Assembly (NCBI RefSeq): GCF_030816965.1
Contig: NZ_JAUSYQ010000002.1
Location: forward strand, 620,001-684,000
Direction of reading: 5' to 3'
From: Streptomyces canus
GTDB lineage: Bacteria > Actinomycetota > Actinomycetes > Streptomycetales > Streptomycetaceae
DNA: 64,000 nucleotides
Part shown: in pieces, positions 1 through 9,353 of the stretch
Layout of the letters: every line of letters begins with the position of its first letter
Numbering within the stretch: the stretch's first letter is position 1
The notes under the pieces: model-generated
Told to the model about the DNA's origin: nothing
Database searches by the model: none
Seen by the model: the letters and a program-made list of their open reading frames with translations, nothing else
Program-made: the position numbers and the translations under genes

Positions 1-2
1 AG

Positions 3-1100
3 GCCCGTGACGAGCGCATCGGGCCGGCCGCCGACCTGTGGGCGCTCGGCGCGATCCTCTACACGCTGGTCGAGGGACGTCCGCCCTTCCGTGACCGCGA
101 CCGTCCCGCGGCCACCCTGAAGGGAGTCGACCGGCTGCCGCTGCGGGCGCCGGTGCGCGCCGGGCCCCTCACCCAGACCGTGCAGGGGCTGCTGCGCAAG
201 AACTCCCATGAGCGGCTGAGCCGCACCGCCGTGCGGGGCGCCCTCCTCCGGGTTCTCGACGAGGACCCCGACGCGACCCCACCGGAGGAACCCAGGTCCC
301 GCCTGCGCGTCCTGCACGGCGTGGCCCCGGGCCGCAGCAGCCGGTTCCTGATCGCGGGGACCGCCCTGGCCGTCGTCACGGTGGCCGCCGCCGTCCTCAC
401 GGTCACCAAGGCGCTGCCCGGCGGCGACAGTGCGACGACAGGTGAGGCGCCCGCCCCGTCCGCGTCGGCCTCCGCCTCCGTGCCCGCCCCGCCACCTCCG
501 GTCCCCTCCTCGTCGGTCACCGCATCCGGCAGCCGCACCGACGAGAGCGTGGACCCGCCCGCGACGCCCACACCCACGCCCACACCCACAACCACGCCGA
601 GCCGAACGGCCTCTCCCACCGCGGGCACGGGGCTGCCGCCCGGATACAGCGAGTACCGCTCCCCCGAAGGCTTCTCCATCGCCCTGCCCAAGGGATGGAA
701 GCCGCTGGAGACCGAACGCCAGGGCGACCTGGCGTACCGCGTGACCTTCGGCGCCTCCGGTGACCCGCGCACGCTCGCCGTCACCTACAGCAAGGCCGTC
801 GGCACGGACGCCGTGGCGGTGTGGCGCGACGACGTGGAACCGGGCCTCGAGGACAACCCCGGCTACCAGCGCATCGGTGACATCCGCGCGACGACCTACC
901 AGGGCCGCGAGGCCGCCGACATGCAGTGGGTCGAGGACGTCGACGGCGCCCGGGTGCGCACCTTCGGCCGCGGCTTCCTCATCGGCGGGGGCCGCGGGTA
1001 CTCACTGCGCTGGACGACCCCGGCGGCCGACTGGAACGCCGACACGAACCAGCTGGCGCTGGACACCTTCCTGAGCAGCCTCCGCGTGCCCTCAGACTGA
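3..1100 (+). CDS. Ser/Thr protein kinase, C-terminal part (5' end outside window)
   Basis: The reading frame is open from the window edge and begins inside the kinase C-lobe. DLWALGAILYTLVEG is the conserved subdomain IX segment, so the ATP-binding and catalytic loops lie upstream of the window. After the kinase fold a single hydrophobic segment (FLIAGTALAVVTVAAAVLTV, coded near 345-405) is followed by a Ser/Thr/Pro-rich linker and an extracellular domain of about 150 residues. This is the usual build of actinobacterial PknB-like receptor kinases, with a cytoplasmic kinase, one membrane helix and an outer sensor. No PASTA repeats are visible, and the outer domain is not one I can name. It converges on the serine hydrolase gene with a 9-bp overlap. 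Confidence 0.88.
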   Translation, partial: ARDERIGPAADLWALGAILYTLVEGRPPFRDRDRPAATLKGVDRLPLRAPVRAGPLTQTVQGLLRKNSHERLSRTAVRGALLRVLDEDPDATPPEEPRSRLRVLHGVAPGRSSRFLIAGTALAVVTVAAAVLTVTKALPGGDSATTGEAPAPSASASASVPAPPPPVPSSSVTASGSRTDESVDPPATPTPTPTPTTTPSRTASPTAGTGLPPGYSEYRSPEGFSIALPKGWKPLETERQGDLAYRVTFGASGDPRTLAVTYSKAVGTDAVAVWRDDVEPGLEDNPGYQRIGDIRATTYQGREAADMQWVEDVDGARVRTFGRGFLIGGGRGYSLRWTTPAADWNADTNQLALDTFLSSLRVPSD

Positions 1101-2513
1101 GCGCGGCGCCCGCATCCGCCGCAGCGGTCCGGCGTGCAGGGGCTGAGTGCGCCAGCGCGCGGTGAACGTCCGGTCCCCGAGCGAGCACGTCACCAGCAGG
1201 TGGTGCGGTGTCTCCAGGAAAGCCACGTCGACGGCGAGGGTCTCCGCGTCGGTCCAGCCGCCGCTCACCGCGACGGGCACCGGCTCGTCGGCCACCGTCC
1301 AGCCGGCCTCTCCGAGCCCCAGTTCCAGCCGGTCGCCGTCGTCGACCAGCGTCACGCGGCCCCCCGGGTCCACCTCGACCGCGCTCAGGGACGGCTGGTC
1401 GGCGCAGGCACCGCCGTGGGGAGTGAAGGCGGTGTTCCAGTCCTCCGCCCGGTCCGCAGGGGTCGCCTTGCCCCCGGCGGGCGGCACCGCGAGCCGTGTC
1501 AGACGGTCGGCCAGCGCCGTGTCCGCCGCCGCGCGGCCGGGCAGCGGGCCGGCCCCGAACGCGGGAAGCAGATGCTCCCAGACCAGGTCCAGCACCTTCT
1601 GCATGTCCACGGTCTCCGAGGTGATCGCGAGCACCACGTCCTGTTCGGGCAGCACCACGCAGAACTGCCCGTACGCCCCGTCCCCGCGGTAACCGTGCCG
1701 CGCCATCCAGAACTGGAAGCCGTAGCCCTGCTGCCAGTCCGACCAGCCGCCCTCCGGCGGAGCCCCGTGCGAGATCTGGACCCGCGTCGCCTCGGCCACC
1801 CATGACTCGGGCAGCAGCCGCTCGCCCTCCCACACCCCGCCCCCCAGGTACAGCAGGCCGAGCCGGGCGACGGCGTCGGTGGTGGCGTGCAGCCCGCTGA
1901 AACCGAGCTCACGGCCCGTGCGGTCGGGGATCCAGGCCACCTCGCCGATCCCGAGCGGTGCGAACAGCCGGGGCCGCAGGTACTCGGTGAGCTTCTGGCC
2001 CGTGACGCGCTGCACGATCGCGGCGAGGGTGTAGGTGGCGGGCTGGTTGTAGGCGAAGACGGTGCCCGGGTCCCGGTCGGGCGGCACCAGCAGGAAGCCC
2101 CGGACGAGCTCGTCGCGGTCCTGTGCGCGCGCCCGGTCCAGTGTCTCCTCGAGATGACCGCTGGCCATCGACGCCACATGCCGTACGAGCATCGCGCGGC
2201 TGCGCGGGTCGATGACATCGGCCTCGAATTCCGGGAAGTACGAGATCACCGGGTCGTCGAGCCGGATCAGTCCCTCGGCGAGGGCGAACCCGGCGGCCGT
2301 CGCGGTGAAGCTCTTGCTCAGCGAGTAGAGGAGCTGCGGCCGGTCCGGGGCGTACGGCGCCCACCAGCCCGAGGCCACGACCCGGCCGTGGCGCAGCAGC
2401 ATCAGACTGTGCGGCTCGATGGCCGGGTCGGATTCGAGGGCGTCGAGGAAGGCCTGTATGCCGGCGGCGTCGACGCCCTGGGCTGCGGGGGTGCTCGTGG
2501 GCAGGGAGCTCAT
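1092..2513 (-). CDS. Serine hydrolase of the beta-lactamase / penicillin-binding (class C) family
   Basis: A 473-residue protein with the class C beta-lactamase/esterase pattern. The SxxK motif is SLSK at residues 64-67 (nucleophile S64, K67), and the second motif is FAYNQ with Y155. The family includes beta-lactamases, DD-peptidases and esterases such as EstB, so the substrate cannot be fixed from sequence. No signal peptide is seen, which favours a cytoplasmic esterase or peptidase. The last ~120 residues after the catalytic domain look like the beta-rich lipocalin-type tail found in many actinobacterial members. A GAGAGGA-type ribosome site lies just before the ATG at 2513. It is divergent from the F420-type oxidoreductase gene, with 86 bp between them. 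Confidence 0.85.
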   Translation of the reverse strand: MSSLPTSTPAAQGVDAAGIQAFLDALESDPAIEPHSLMLLRHGRVVASGWWAPYAPDRPQLLYSLSKSFTATAAGFALAEGLIRLDDPVISYFPEFEADVIDPRSRAMLVRHVASMASGHLEETLDRARAQDRDELVRGFLLVPPDRDPGTVFAYNQPATYTLAAIVQRVTGQKLTEYLRPRLFAPLGIGEVAWIPDRTGRELGFSGLHATTDAVARLGLLYLGGGVWEGERLLPESWVAEATRVQISHGAPPEGGWSDWQQGYGFQFWMARHGYRGDGAYGQFCVVLPEQDVVLAITSETVDMQKVLDLVWEHLLPAFGAGPLPGRAAADTALADRLTRLAVPPAGGKATPADRAEDWNTAFTPHGGACADQPSLSAVEVDPGGRVTLVDDGDRLELGLGEAGWTVADEPVPVAVSGGWTDAETLAVDVAFLETPHHLLVTCSLGDRTFTARWRTQPLHAGPLRRMRAPRSV

Positions 2514-2599
2514 GGGGGCATCCTCTCTCGTTCTCCGGACTTGATCGAGAGGGCCCCGGAAGCCCGTTTTCCCTTCCGGTCACCGGGGACTCGGCCCTC

Positions 2600-3571
2600 A
2601 TGGTGCAAATCGGATACACGATGATGACCGAGCAGGCCGGCCCGCGAGAGCTCGTCGGCCATGTGGTGCGGGCGGAGGAGGCGGGTTACGACTTCTCGGT
2701 GACCTCGGACCACTACTTCCCGTGGCTGCGGTCGCAGGGACACTCGCCGTACGCGTGGAGCGTGCTCGGGGCGGCCGCGCAGGCGACCTCCCGCATTCCG
2801 CTGATGACGTACGTGACCTGTCCTTCGTTCCGCTACCACCCGGCGGTGGTGGCGCAGAAGGCGGCGACGATGCAGCTGCTCTCACAGGGCCGGTTCCGGC
2901 TGGGGCTCGGCTCCGGCGAGAACCTCAACGAGCATGTGGTGGGCGGCGGCTGGCCCTCGGCCGACGTACGGCACGAGATGCTCGAAGAGGCGGTGGAGAT
3001 CATCCGCGCGCTGTTCCGGGGCGGCCATGTGAACCACCGCGGGAACCACTTCGACGTGGAGTCGGCCCGGCTGTGGGACCTGCCGGACGAGCCGCCGCAG
3101 ATCGGCCTCGCCGTCTCCGGCGAACAGTCCTGCGAACTGGCCGGCCGCCTCGCCGACCTGGTCATCGCCACGGAGCCCAAGGCGGGCCTGCTCGACGCGT
3201 TCGACCGGCACGGCGGCGAGGGCAAGCCGCGCGTGGGACAACTGCCCGTCTGCTACGACCCCGACCGGGACACGGCGATCAAGCGGGCGCACTCCCAGTT
3301 CCGATGGTTCGGCAGCGGCTGGAAGGTCAACTCCGAGCTCCCGCACCCGGATGCCTTCGAGGCGGCCACCCAGTTCGTCACGCCCGACGACGTCGTGGAG
3401 TCGATCCCCTGCGGCGACGATCCGGACGACTTCGTCGAGGCGGTACGGCCGTACGCGGAGGCGGGTTTCACCGAGATCGCCCTGGTGCAGATCGGCGGGG
3501 ACTCGCAACCGGAGTTCCTGGACTGGTCGGCGAAGACGCTGCTGCCCGCGCTGCGCGACGCGTTCGCCTGA
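2600..3571 (+). CDS. LLM-class F420-dependent oxidoreductase
   Basis: A 323-residue luciferase-like TIM barrel. The N-terminus (MVQIGYTMMTEQAGPRE), the segment TSDHYFPWL and the later GSGENLNEHVVG resemble F420-dependent glucose-6-phosphate dehydrogenase relatives (the TIGR03557 type). Members use the deazaflavin F420 for hydride transfer on varied substrates, and the substrate here is unknown. The length is normal for the family. The ATG lies 86 bp from the divergent serine hydrolase start. No strong Shine-Dalgarno is visible just ahead, so the exact start is less certain than the frame. Confidence 0.88.
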   Translation: MVQIGYTMMTEQAGPRELVGHVVRAEEAGYDFSVTSDHYFPWLRSQGHSPYAWSVLGAAAQATSRIPLMTYVTCPSFRYHPAVVAQKAATMQLLSQGRFRLGLGSGENLNEHVVGGGWPSADVRHEMLEEAVEIIRALFRGGHVNHRGNHFDVESARLWDLPDEPPQIGLAVSGEQSCELAGRLADLVIATEPKAGLLDAFDRHGGEGKPRVGQLPVCYDPDRDTAIKRAHSQFRWFGSGWKVNSELPHPDAFEAATQFVTPDDVVESIPCGDDPDDFVEAVRPYAEAGFTEIALVQIGGDSQPEFLDWSAKTLLPALRDAFA

Positions 3572-3664
3572 GCGGGCCGGCCTCCCCGGCGGTACCCGAG
3601 GGTGCAATAGGCTTCCGACCCGCACATCGTGCGGTCCGAACGAGCCTGCCCAGGAGAAGCACCC

Positions 3665-4720
3665 GTGACCCTAGCGATCGACCCGTCCGACACGTCCTCC
3701 GAGGCCTCGGTCGAGACGTCCGGCGCGCCCTTGTCCGACCTCGTCGCGCGGGACGCCCGAGAGTTCGGTGTCTACGCGCGGACCGGCGGATGGGCCTTCG
3801 GCCTGATGGTGGCGCGCAGCGTGCGGCCCGGCGGCCAGAGCGCGGACGAGACGCCGAAGGTGTCCGCGAAGGAGTTCGCCGAGCTCGCCGGCTGCTCGCC
3901 CGAGCGCGTCATGCGCTACTACAAGGCCTGGGACCGGGCCGCCGACGACGGCATGGTCCCGCACTTCGAGGCGCTGGCGCCGGGCCAGGAGGTGGAACTG
4001 CCGGACGCGGACGTGTGGCTCGACTACTACGTCTCCCGCAGCAGCGCCGGCTCCGAGCGCGGCACCGCCATCACCGAGGCCGCCGCGGCCGAGGGCATCC
4101 GGCCCACCAAGGCCCTGGAGGTCGCCGAGAACCCGACCGCGCTGCGCGCCGCCATCCTCGCCGACCCCTCCACCGCCCGGGCCGCGCGCAGTGCACTGCT
4201 CGACCGGATCAAGGAGGACCCGGAGCTCCAGGCCTCCCTGGCCCGGGACGTGGTGCGCACGGACGACCTGAAGAAGGCCGTGGCCACCGAGAGCCGAGCG
4301 GCCGACCGGATCGGATACGTCCGCCAGATCGCCGAGTCCGGTCAGGTCAGGACCCCGGCCGGGCAGACCATCGACGCACCCGTCGACCTGCGCCAGGAGG
4401 CCGAGCGGCACCTGTCCCTCCTCGAGGAGCTGGAGGAGGACGAGGACACCGGCGAGTGGGCGGCCGAGGCCTTCGACACCATGAAGTCCCTCGTCGCCGA
4501 GGCCGTGGAGGCCGACCCCGAACTCCGGGTCCAGGAACGGCGTACGAAGTTCTACAACAGCCTCCAGAAGGCCACCAAGGTGTTCGAGGAGCTGACCTTC
4601 GACGACGCCGAGGACTTCTACGAGGACGACATGGTCCAGCAACTGGAGGAACTCCAGCAGGCCATCGCCTCGTGCATCACCGCCTTGCGCACCGCGAAGG
4701 GGAATCACCCGGACGGCTGA
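3665..4720 (+). CDS. Conserved hypothetical protein, acidic and helical
   Basis: I do not recognise this family. I chose the GTG at 3665 because AGGAG at 3652-3656 stands eight bases ahead of it; an in-frame ATG at 3629 has no ribosome site. The product is about 351 residues, strongly acidic, mainly helical and soluble. It has a segment near residues 55-85 (EFAELAGCSPERVMRYYKAWD) that looks like a small helix-turn-helix, and long Glu/Asp-rich helices towards the end (LEELEEDED, EDFYEDD). The HTH-like part and repeated helices could suit a DNA- or partner-binding protein, but this is inference only. It runs in the same direction as the SsgA-like gene 60 bp downstream. Confidence 0.8.
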   Translation: MTLAIDPSDTSSEASVETSGAPLSDLVARDAREFGVYARTGGWAFGLMVARSVRPGGQSADETPKVSAKEFAELAGCSPERVMRYYKAWDRAADDGMVPHFEALAPGQEVELPDADVWLDYYVSRSSAGSERGTAITEAAAAEGIRPTKALEVAENPTALRAAILADPSTARAARSALLDRIKEDPELQASLARDVVRTDDLKKAVATESRAADRIGYVRQIAESGQVRTPAGQTIDAPVDLRQEAERHLSLLEELEEDEDTGEWAAEAFDTMKSLVAEAVEADPELRVQERRTKFYNSLQKATKVFEELTFDDAEDFYEDDMVQQLEELQQAIASCITALRTAKGNHPDG

Positions 4721-4781
4721 GCATCTTGGGCGTGTGAGGGGTACTAGAGGGCGACACGTCGCTCTTCCCGGAGGCCTTCAG

Positions 4782-5219
4782 GTGAACTCCTTCGTCCGCA
4801 GAACCGCGCACAAGACTCTGGTCGTGCAACTACAGGCGGGCGGCACGGGCCGTTGCCCCGTGCTCGCCCACCTGGGCTACGACGCGGCGGACCCGTTCGC
4901 CGTCACCGCGGTGTTCAGCCATGACGGCCGGGTGCTGGCGCGGTGGCGGCTGGACCGGGAGATGCTCGCTGACGGACTGCGGGGTCCGGTCGGGGTCGGG
5001 GACGTACGGTTCAGCCCCGTCTCGACCGGCGTCTGGGAGGAGCTCCGCATGGAGTTCTACGGCGACGCCCGCTCCGACGGGGGTCGCCAGCACGCCGTGG
5101 TCTTCGCCTGGGCCCCTGCGCTGGCGTCCTTCCTGCGCGAGACCCGCGAGATCGTGCCGCCGGGCCAGGAAGAGGTCCGCGTGGACGACTTCCTGGCCTC
5201 GGTCATCGCGGGAGGCTGA
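4782..5219 (+). CDS. SsgA-like protein (SALP), sporulation/cell-division regulator
   Basis: SsgA-like proteins exist only in morphologically complex actinomycetes. They steer septum placement and cell-wall remodelling during sporulation, with SsgB for example recruiting FtsZ. This 145-residue protein has the usual family size and pattern: an N-terminal beta-rich half with HLGYDAADPFAV, then W-rich and acidic segments ending in VDDFLASV. GTG 4782 is chosen because GGAGG at 4770-4774 sits seven bases ahead; an in-frame ATG at 4734 lacks a site. Which of the SALP subgroups (SsgA to SsgG) it belongs to cannot be told by eye. It is probably not SsgA or SsgB themselves, because the neighbours do not match those loci. 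Confidence 0.88.
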   Translation: MNSFVRRTAHKTLVVQLQAGGTGRCPVLAHLGYDAADPFAVTAVFSHDGRVLARWRLDREMLADGLRGPVGVGDVRFSPVSTGVWEELRMEFYGDARSDGGRQHAVVFAWAPALASFLRETREIVPPGQEEVRVDDFLASVIAGG

Positions 5220-5337
5220 GCCGGGCTGAGCCGGAGGCGGAGACGGGGCTGATGCGCACACGGGCTGAGTAGCCGTACTCATGCCGCCGTCGGCCCCCTG
5301 CCCCGACGATGAGGGCTCCGACGACAAGGAGCACCTC

Positions 5338-6030
5338 ATGACCGCTGTGCGCCGGCCCCTGCCGGTCCTGCTCGCCTGGGCCGTGGTCGCCGCGCTCGCC
5401 CTGTCGGCCTGGGGCCCGCGCGACCGCACCACCTGGTTCCTGGAGACCGTCTGGGTGCTGGTGGGGCTGCCGCTGATCGTGCTGACGTGGCGCCGCTTCC
5501 CGCTGACCGACCTGCTGTGCTGTCTGCTGGGGGCCCACGCGCTCGTGCTGATCGTGGGCGGCCACTACACCTACGCCGAGGTCCCGCTCGGCGACTGGGT
5601 GCGGGACACCTTCGGGCTCGACCGCAATCCGTACGACCGTTTCGGCCATCTCATGCAGGGCTTCGTGCCGGCGGTCCTGGTGCGGGAGCTGCTCTGCCGC
5701 ACCTCACCACTGCGGGGAAGCCGCTGGCTGGCGCCGCTGACGGTGTGCGCGTGTCTGGCCTTCAGTGCCGTCTTCGAGATGCTGGAGTGGGCGGCCGCGG
5801 TGACCGGGGGTCAGGCGGCGGACGCCTTCCTGGCCACGCAGGGCGATGTGTGGGACACCCAGTGGGACATGTTCTGCGCGCTGATCGGCGCCACGGTGTC
5901 CGTGCTGTCGCTGAGCCGCCCGCACGACCGGCAGTTGGACGAGCTGCGCGTCACCTCGTCGTATAGCGGCGCCGGGTCCACAGGGGCACCGCGAACCAGC
6001 ACAGCAGATACCAGGCCACCACGGCCGTGA
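5338..6030 (+). CDS. DUF2238 (YjdF-like) integral membrane protein
   Basis: A 230-residue polytopic membrane protein with about six hydrophobic helices. The segments GHYTYAEVPLGDW, YDRFGHLMQGF and the following FEMLEWAAA and DVWDTQWDM are the conserved signature of the YjdF/DUF2238 family. Its function is not established. The conserved H, D, E and W residues near the membrane suggest a metal or substrate site. The ATG at 5338 follows AAGGAG at 5326-5331; an upstream in-frame ATG at 5281 does not have a site. The 3' end overlaps the convergent DUF6328 gene by 80 bp, so its last ~26 residues are coded opposite that gene's C-terminus. Confidence 0.85.
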   Translation: MTAVRRPLPVLLAWAVVAALALSAWGPRDRTTWFLETVWVLVGLPLIVLTWRRFPLTDLLCCLLGAHALVLIVGGHYTYAEVPLGDWVRDTFGLDRNPYDRFGHLMQGFVPAVLVRELLCRTSPLRGSRWLAPLTVCACLAFSAVFEMLEWAAAVTGGQAADAFLATQGDVWDTQWDMFCALIGATVSVLSLSRPHDRQLDELRVTSSYSGAGSTGAPRTSTADTRPPRP

Positions 6031-6436
6031 CGAGCCAGGGCACCCAGGAGTCGTGGGTCGCGACCCGCAGGATCAGCAGCAGGGCGGCCGTCATCGTCGT
6101 GAGCAGGAGAACCAGCCCCACGAAGGTCAGCCGGGAAGCGATCCGTACGGCCTGGGGTTTGATGCGCCTCCCGGAGACGAGGCGGTGCAGGGAGACCGGC
6201 CCGATGAGGGCTCCGGTGGCGCAGGAGCCGAGCACGACGGTCACGATGTAGATGACCTGGTCGGTGTGGGCGAGGTCGTCGTACTTGGGTGTGAACACCA
6301 CGGTGAGCAGGAAGCCGAACAGGATCTGGACACCTGTCTGCGCGACGCGTATCTCCTGGATGAGTTCGCCCCACATGCGGTCCGCACGCTCGTCTTCGGT
6401 CTCGTTGCGGCCCGTCCGTCTCACCGTCTCGACCAT
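5951..6436 (-). CDS. DUF6328 family small membrane protein
   Basis: A 161-residue protein with a charged N-terminus (RRTGRNETEDERADRMW), then four hydrophobic segments. The ELIQEIRVAQTGVQILFGFLL stretch (coded just after the N-terminus) leads into the first helix and is typical of the DUF6328 family of actinobacterial membrane proteins, whose function is unknown. It is convergent with, and overlaps by 80 bp, the DUF2238 membrane gene. Both being real is supported by their family patterns. The start ATG at 6436 gives the usual family length. Confidence 0.82.
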   Translation of the reverse strand: MVETVRRTGRNETEDERADRMWGELIQEIRVAQTGVQILFGFLLTVVFTPKYDDLAHTDQVIYIVTVVLGSCATGALIGPVSLHRLVSGRRIKPQAVRIASRLTFVGLVLLLTTMTAALLLILRVATHDSWVPWLVTAVVAWYLLCWFAVPLWTRRRYTTR

Positions 6437-6520
6437 GCGGTACGGGTATCCGGTGGCTGATCGTTCAAACAGCGCGGCTCCGGGAGCGGCGGGAGGCCTC
6501 CTCCCGGAGCCGGGCGGGGG

Positions 6521-7504
6521 TCACCAGCGGTTCTCGACCTGGTCCTTGATCCGGCGGTCGTAGAGGTCCCGGATGGCCGCGAGGGTCTCGCCGGACAGCG
6601 GCGGCAGCTTGGCGGCGGCCGCGTTGGCGCGGGCCTGCTCGGGCGAGCGGGCGCCGGGGATGACGGTGGTGACGCCCGGCTGCTCGATGATCCACCGCAG
6701 GGCGAGCTGGGCCGGGGTGTAGCCCTCGGGAGCGAGCGCGGAGAACTCGGCGGCGGCCTCGACACCGGTCGTGTAGTCCACGCCGGAGAAGGTCTCGCCG
6801 ACGTCGAAGGCCTCGCCGTGCCGGTTGTAGGCGCGGTGGTCGTTCTCCGGGAAGACCGTGTCCTTGGTGTACTTGCCGGACAGCAGACCCGAGGCCAGCG
6901 GGACCCGGGCGATGATCCCGACGCCCGCCTCCCGCGCGGCGGGGAGCACCTCGCGCAGCGGCTTCATGCGGAAGGCGTTGAGGATGATCTGCACACTCGC
7001 CACACCCGGCCGGGCGATCGCCGTCAGCGCCTCCTCGCAGGTCTCGACGCTGACGCCGTACTGGGCGATGCGCTCCTCCTCGACCAGGGTGTCGAGGGCG
7101 TCGAACACCTCGTCGGAGGAGTAGACGGGCGTCGGCGGGCAGTGCAGCTGGACCAGGTCGATGCGGTCGACGCCGAGATTGCGGCGTGAACGGTCGTTCC
7201 AGGCACGGAAGTTGTCGAGGACGTAGTTCTCCGGGATCTGGTCGAGCCGGCGGCCCATCTTCGTCGCGACCAGCACATGCAGGTCGGGCCGGCCACTCAG
7301 GAAGGTGGCGATGGTCTGCTCGCTGCGTCCGTCGCCGTACACGTCCGCCGTGTCGAAGAAGGTGATCCCCGACTCGGCCGCCGCCTCCAGCACCGAGAGG
7401 GCTTCCTTGTCGTCGACGTCTCCCCAGTCGGCCCCCAGCTGCCAGGTGCCGAGTCCGACCACGGATGCGTGCTGCTGCGACCTGCCGAATGTGCGCTCGT
7501 CCAT
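6521..7504 (-). CDS. Aldo/keto reductase
   Basis: A 327-residue (alpha/beta)8 NADPH-dependent oxidoreductase. The catalytic tetrad pattern is visible as D in FFDTADVYGDG, then VATKMGR with its Lys, then DLVQLHCPP with its His; the cofactor-binding end reads VTTVIPGARSPEQARAN. Aldo/keto reductases reduce aldehydes and ketones, and the physiological substrate is not deducible. It is close to the general stress / YdbC-like group of actinobacterial members. The start ATG 7504 stands 136 bp from the divergent flavoenzyme gene, so the two share a promoter region. Confidence 0.9.
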   Translation of the reverse strand: MDERTFGRSQQHASVVGLGTWQLGADWGDVDDKEALSVLEAAAESGITFFDTADVYGDGRSEQTIATFLSGRPDLHVLVATKMGRRLDQIPENYVLDNFRAWNDRSRRNLGVDRIDLVQLHCPPTPVYSSDEVFDALDTLVEEERIAQYGVSVETCEEALTAIARPGVASVQIILNAFRMKPLREVLPAAREAGVGIIARVPLASGLLSGKYTKDTVFPENDHRAYNRHGEAFDVGETFSGVDYTTGVEAAAEFSALAPEGYTPAQLALRWIIEQPGVTTVIPGARSPEQARANAAAAKLPPLSGETLAAIRDLYDRRIKDQVENRW

Positions 7505-7640
7505 GGCGTCAGTCTGTCATCCGTGACCGACCTGCGTGGAACGGGCCGCTCCGGGCCGACCTCGGTGAATTGTTCACTCACACGGGTGACACGCTTCGAC
7601 GTAAGGCATGCACGTGTCAATGAGCGCCTAGCGTGATCCC

Positions 7641-9353
7641 GTGACTGATCGTTCAGTGAGCAACCATCCGCAGGACGACTCGTCCTGGTCGCGTCGCGGC
7701 TTCCTTCTCAGCGCCGCGACCCTGGCCGCCGTACCGATTCTGCTGCCGGCGGACCCGGCGGCCGCGGCCGGGGAGCTGCCCGATTTCCCGGCGGGCGTGG
7801 CCTTGCACCGTTCGGCGTACCGGAACTGGGTCGGCGAGATCACCGCCGACGGGCTGTGGGCCTGTGCCCCGACCGGCCCCGACCAGGTGGCCGAGGTCGT
7901 CAACTGGGCCTGGCGGCACGGCTGGCGGGTGCGCGCCCGGGGCTCCTCGCACGGCTGGTCACCCCTCACGGTCACGGAGGGCACGGCGTCGGACGCGCCC
8001 GTCCTCCTCGTCGACACCGCTTCCCATCTCACCGGCCTGTCCCTGGACTCCGCCTCCGCCGTGCGGGCCGGCACCGGCGTCACGCTGGAGGCGCTGCTCA
8101 CCTACCTGGAGGAGCACGGGCTCGGGGTCACCGCCGCGCCCGCCCCCGGCGACCTCACCCTGGGCGGCGCGCTGGCGGTCGACGCGCACGGCACCGCCGT
8201 TCCGGCCGACGGCGAGCAGCGGCTGCCGGGACAGACGTACGGCTCACTCAGCAATCGCATCCTGTCGTTGACGGCGGTGGCGTGGGACGAGGACAGCGGG
8301 GCGTACGTGCTGCGTGAGTTCAGCCGCGCCAAGGCCGACAGTGCCGCCCTGCTCACCCATCTCGGGCGGACCTTCGTCACCGAGGTCGTGCTGCGGGTCG
8401 GCGCCGACAGCAATCTGCGGTGTGTCAGCCGGGTCGACATTCCGGCGGCCGAGCTCTTCGCGGCGCCCGGCGGGGACGGGCGGACCTTCGCGAGCTTCCT
8501 GGAGGAGGCCGGGCGGGTCGAGGCGATCTGGTTCGCCTACACGGAGTTCCCGTGGCTGAAGGTGTGGAGCGTGGTGCCGACCAGGCCGCTGACCTCGCGG
8601 CGCGTGACCTCGCCGTACAACTACCCCTTCTCCGACAACGTTCCGACCCTGGTGGCGGATCTGGCCGGGCGGATGGTGTCGGACGCGGCCTGGTATCTGG
8701 CGCCGGTGCTCGGGAACGCGCAGCTCGACGTGGCGACGGTGGGGCTCACAGCGACGCTGTCGGCGGACATCTGGGGGCCGTCCAAGAACACGCTGCTCTA
8801 CATCAAGCCGACGACGCTCAGGGTGACCGCGAACGGGTACGCGGTCCTCACGAGCCGGGACCAAGTGCAGCGGGTCGTCTCGCAGTTCACGGACTTCTAC
8901 CGGGAGCGGCTCGCCGCGTACACGGCGCAGGGACGGTTCCCGGTCAACGGAACGGTGGAGATCAGGGTGACCGGCCTCGATGATCCGGCCGAGGCCGAGC
9001 TGGAGGGGGCACGGGCTCCGCTGCTGTCGGCGTTGCGGGCGGACCAGGAGCATCCCGAGTGGGACACGGCGGTGTGGCTGGACATCCTCACGCTGCCGGG
9101 GACGCCGTCCGCGGAGGCCTTCCTGCGGGAGATCGAGCAGTTCCTCCTCGGTGGCTACGACGGGACTCGCGTCGAGTGGTCCAAGGGGTGGGCCTACACG
9201 GACGACGCCGTGTGGGAGGACGCGGAGGTGCTGGGGACGGCCATTCCCGGTTCGTTCGGTGAGGCGGTGTGGGGCCAGGCCGCAGGGGTGCTGGACCGGC
9301 TCGATCCGCACGGTGTGTTCGGCAACGCCTTTCTGGACCGGCTGTTCCGTTAG
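7641..9353 (+). CDS. Secreted FAD-binding oxidase, class II cholesterol-oxidase-like
   Basis: A 570-residue flavoprotein with a Tat signal peptide. The twin-arginine motif is SRRGFLLSAA at residues 21-30, followed by a hydrophobic stretch and an AAAA processing site. The vanillyl-alcohol-oxidase-type FAD domain follows, and RARGSSHGWSPLTV contains the His expected to bind FAD covalently. The C-terminal half matches the cholesterol oxidase substrate-binding domain as in Brevibacterium ChoB. The likely reaction is oxidation of a sterol or other alcohol with release of H2O2 outside the cell. The GTG at 7641 has no Shine-Dalgarno. A TAGCGT -10 box at 7629-7634, six bases ahead, points to a leaderless mRNA. 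Its last 4 bp overlap the convergent TetR gene. Confidence 0.87.
   Translation: MTDRSVSNHPQDDSSWSRRGFLLSAATLAAVPILLPADPAAAAGELPDFPAGVALHRSAYRNWVGEITADGLWACAPTGPDQVAEVVNWAWRHGWRVRARGSSHGWSPLTVTEGTASDAPVLLVDTASHLTGLSLDSASAVRAGTGVTLEALLTYLEEHGLGVTAAPAPGDLTLGGALAVDAHGTAVPADGEQRLPGQTYGSLSNRILSLTAVAWDEDSGAYVLREFSRAKADSAALLTHLGRTFVTEVVLRVGADSNLRCVSRVDIPAAELFAAPGGDGRTFASFLEEAGRVEAIWFAYTEFPWLKVWSVVPTRPLTSRRVTSPYNYPFSDNVPTLVADLAGRMVSDAAWYLAPVLGNAQLDVATVGLTATLSADIWGPSKNTLLYIKPTTLRVTANGYAVLTSRDQVQRVVSQFTDFYRERLAAYTAQGRFPVNGTVEIRVTGLDDPAEAELEGARAPLLSALRADQEHPEWDTAVWLDILTLPGTPSAEAFLREIEQFLLGGYDGTRVEWSKGWAYTDDAVWEDAEVLGTAIPGSFGEAVWGQAAGVLDRLDPHGVFGNAFLDRLFR

Noticed and set aside
2722..4737. A 671-codon open frame on the plus strand
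   Set aside because: It spans two genes supported by family patterns in another frame and reads as Arg/Gly/Pro-rich nonsense, the usual shadow of GC-rich coding DNA.
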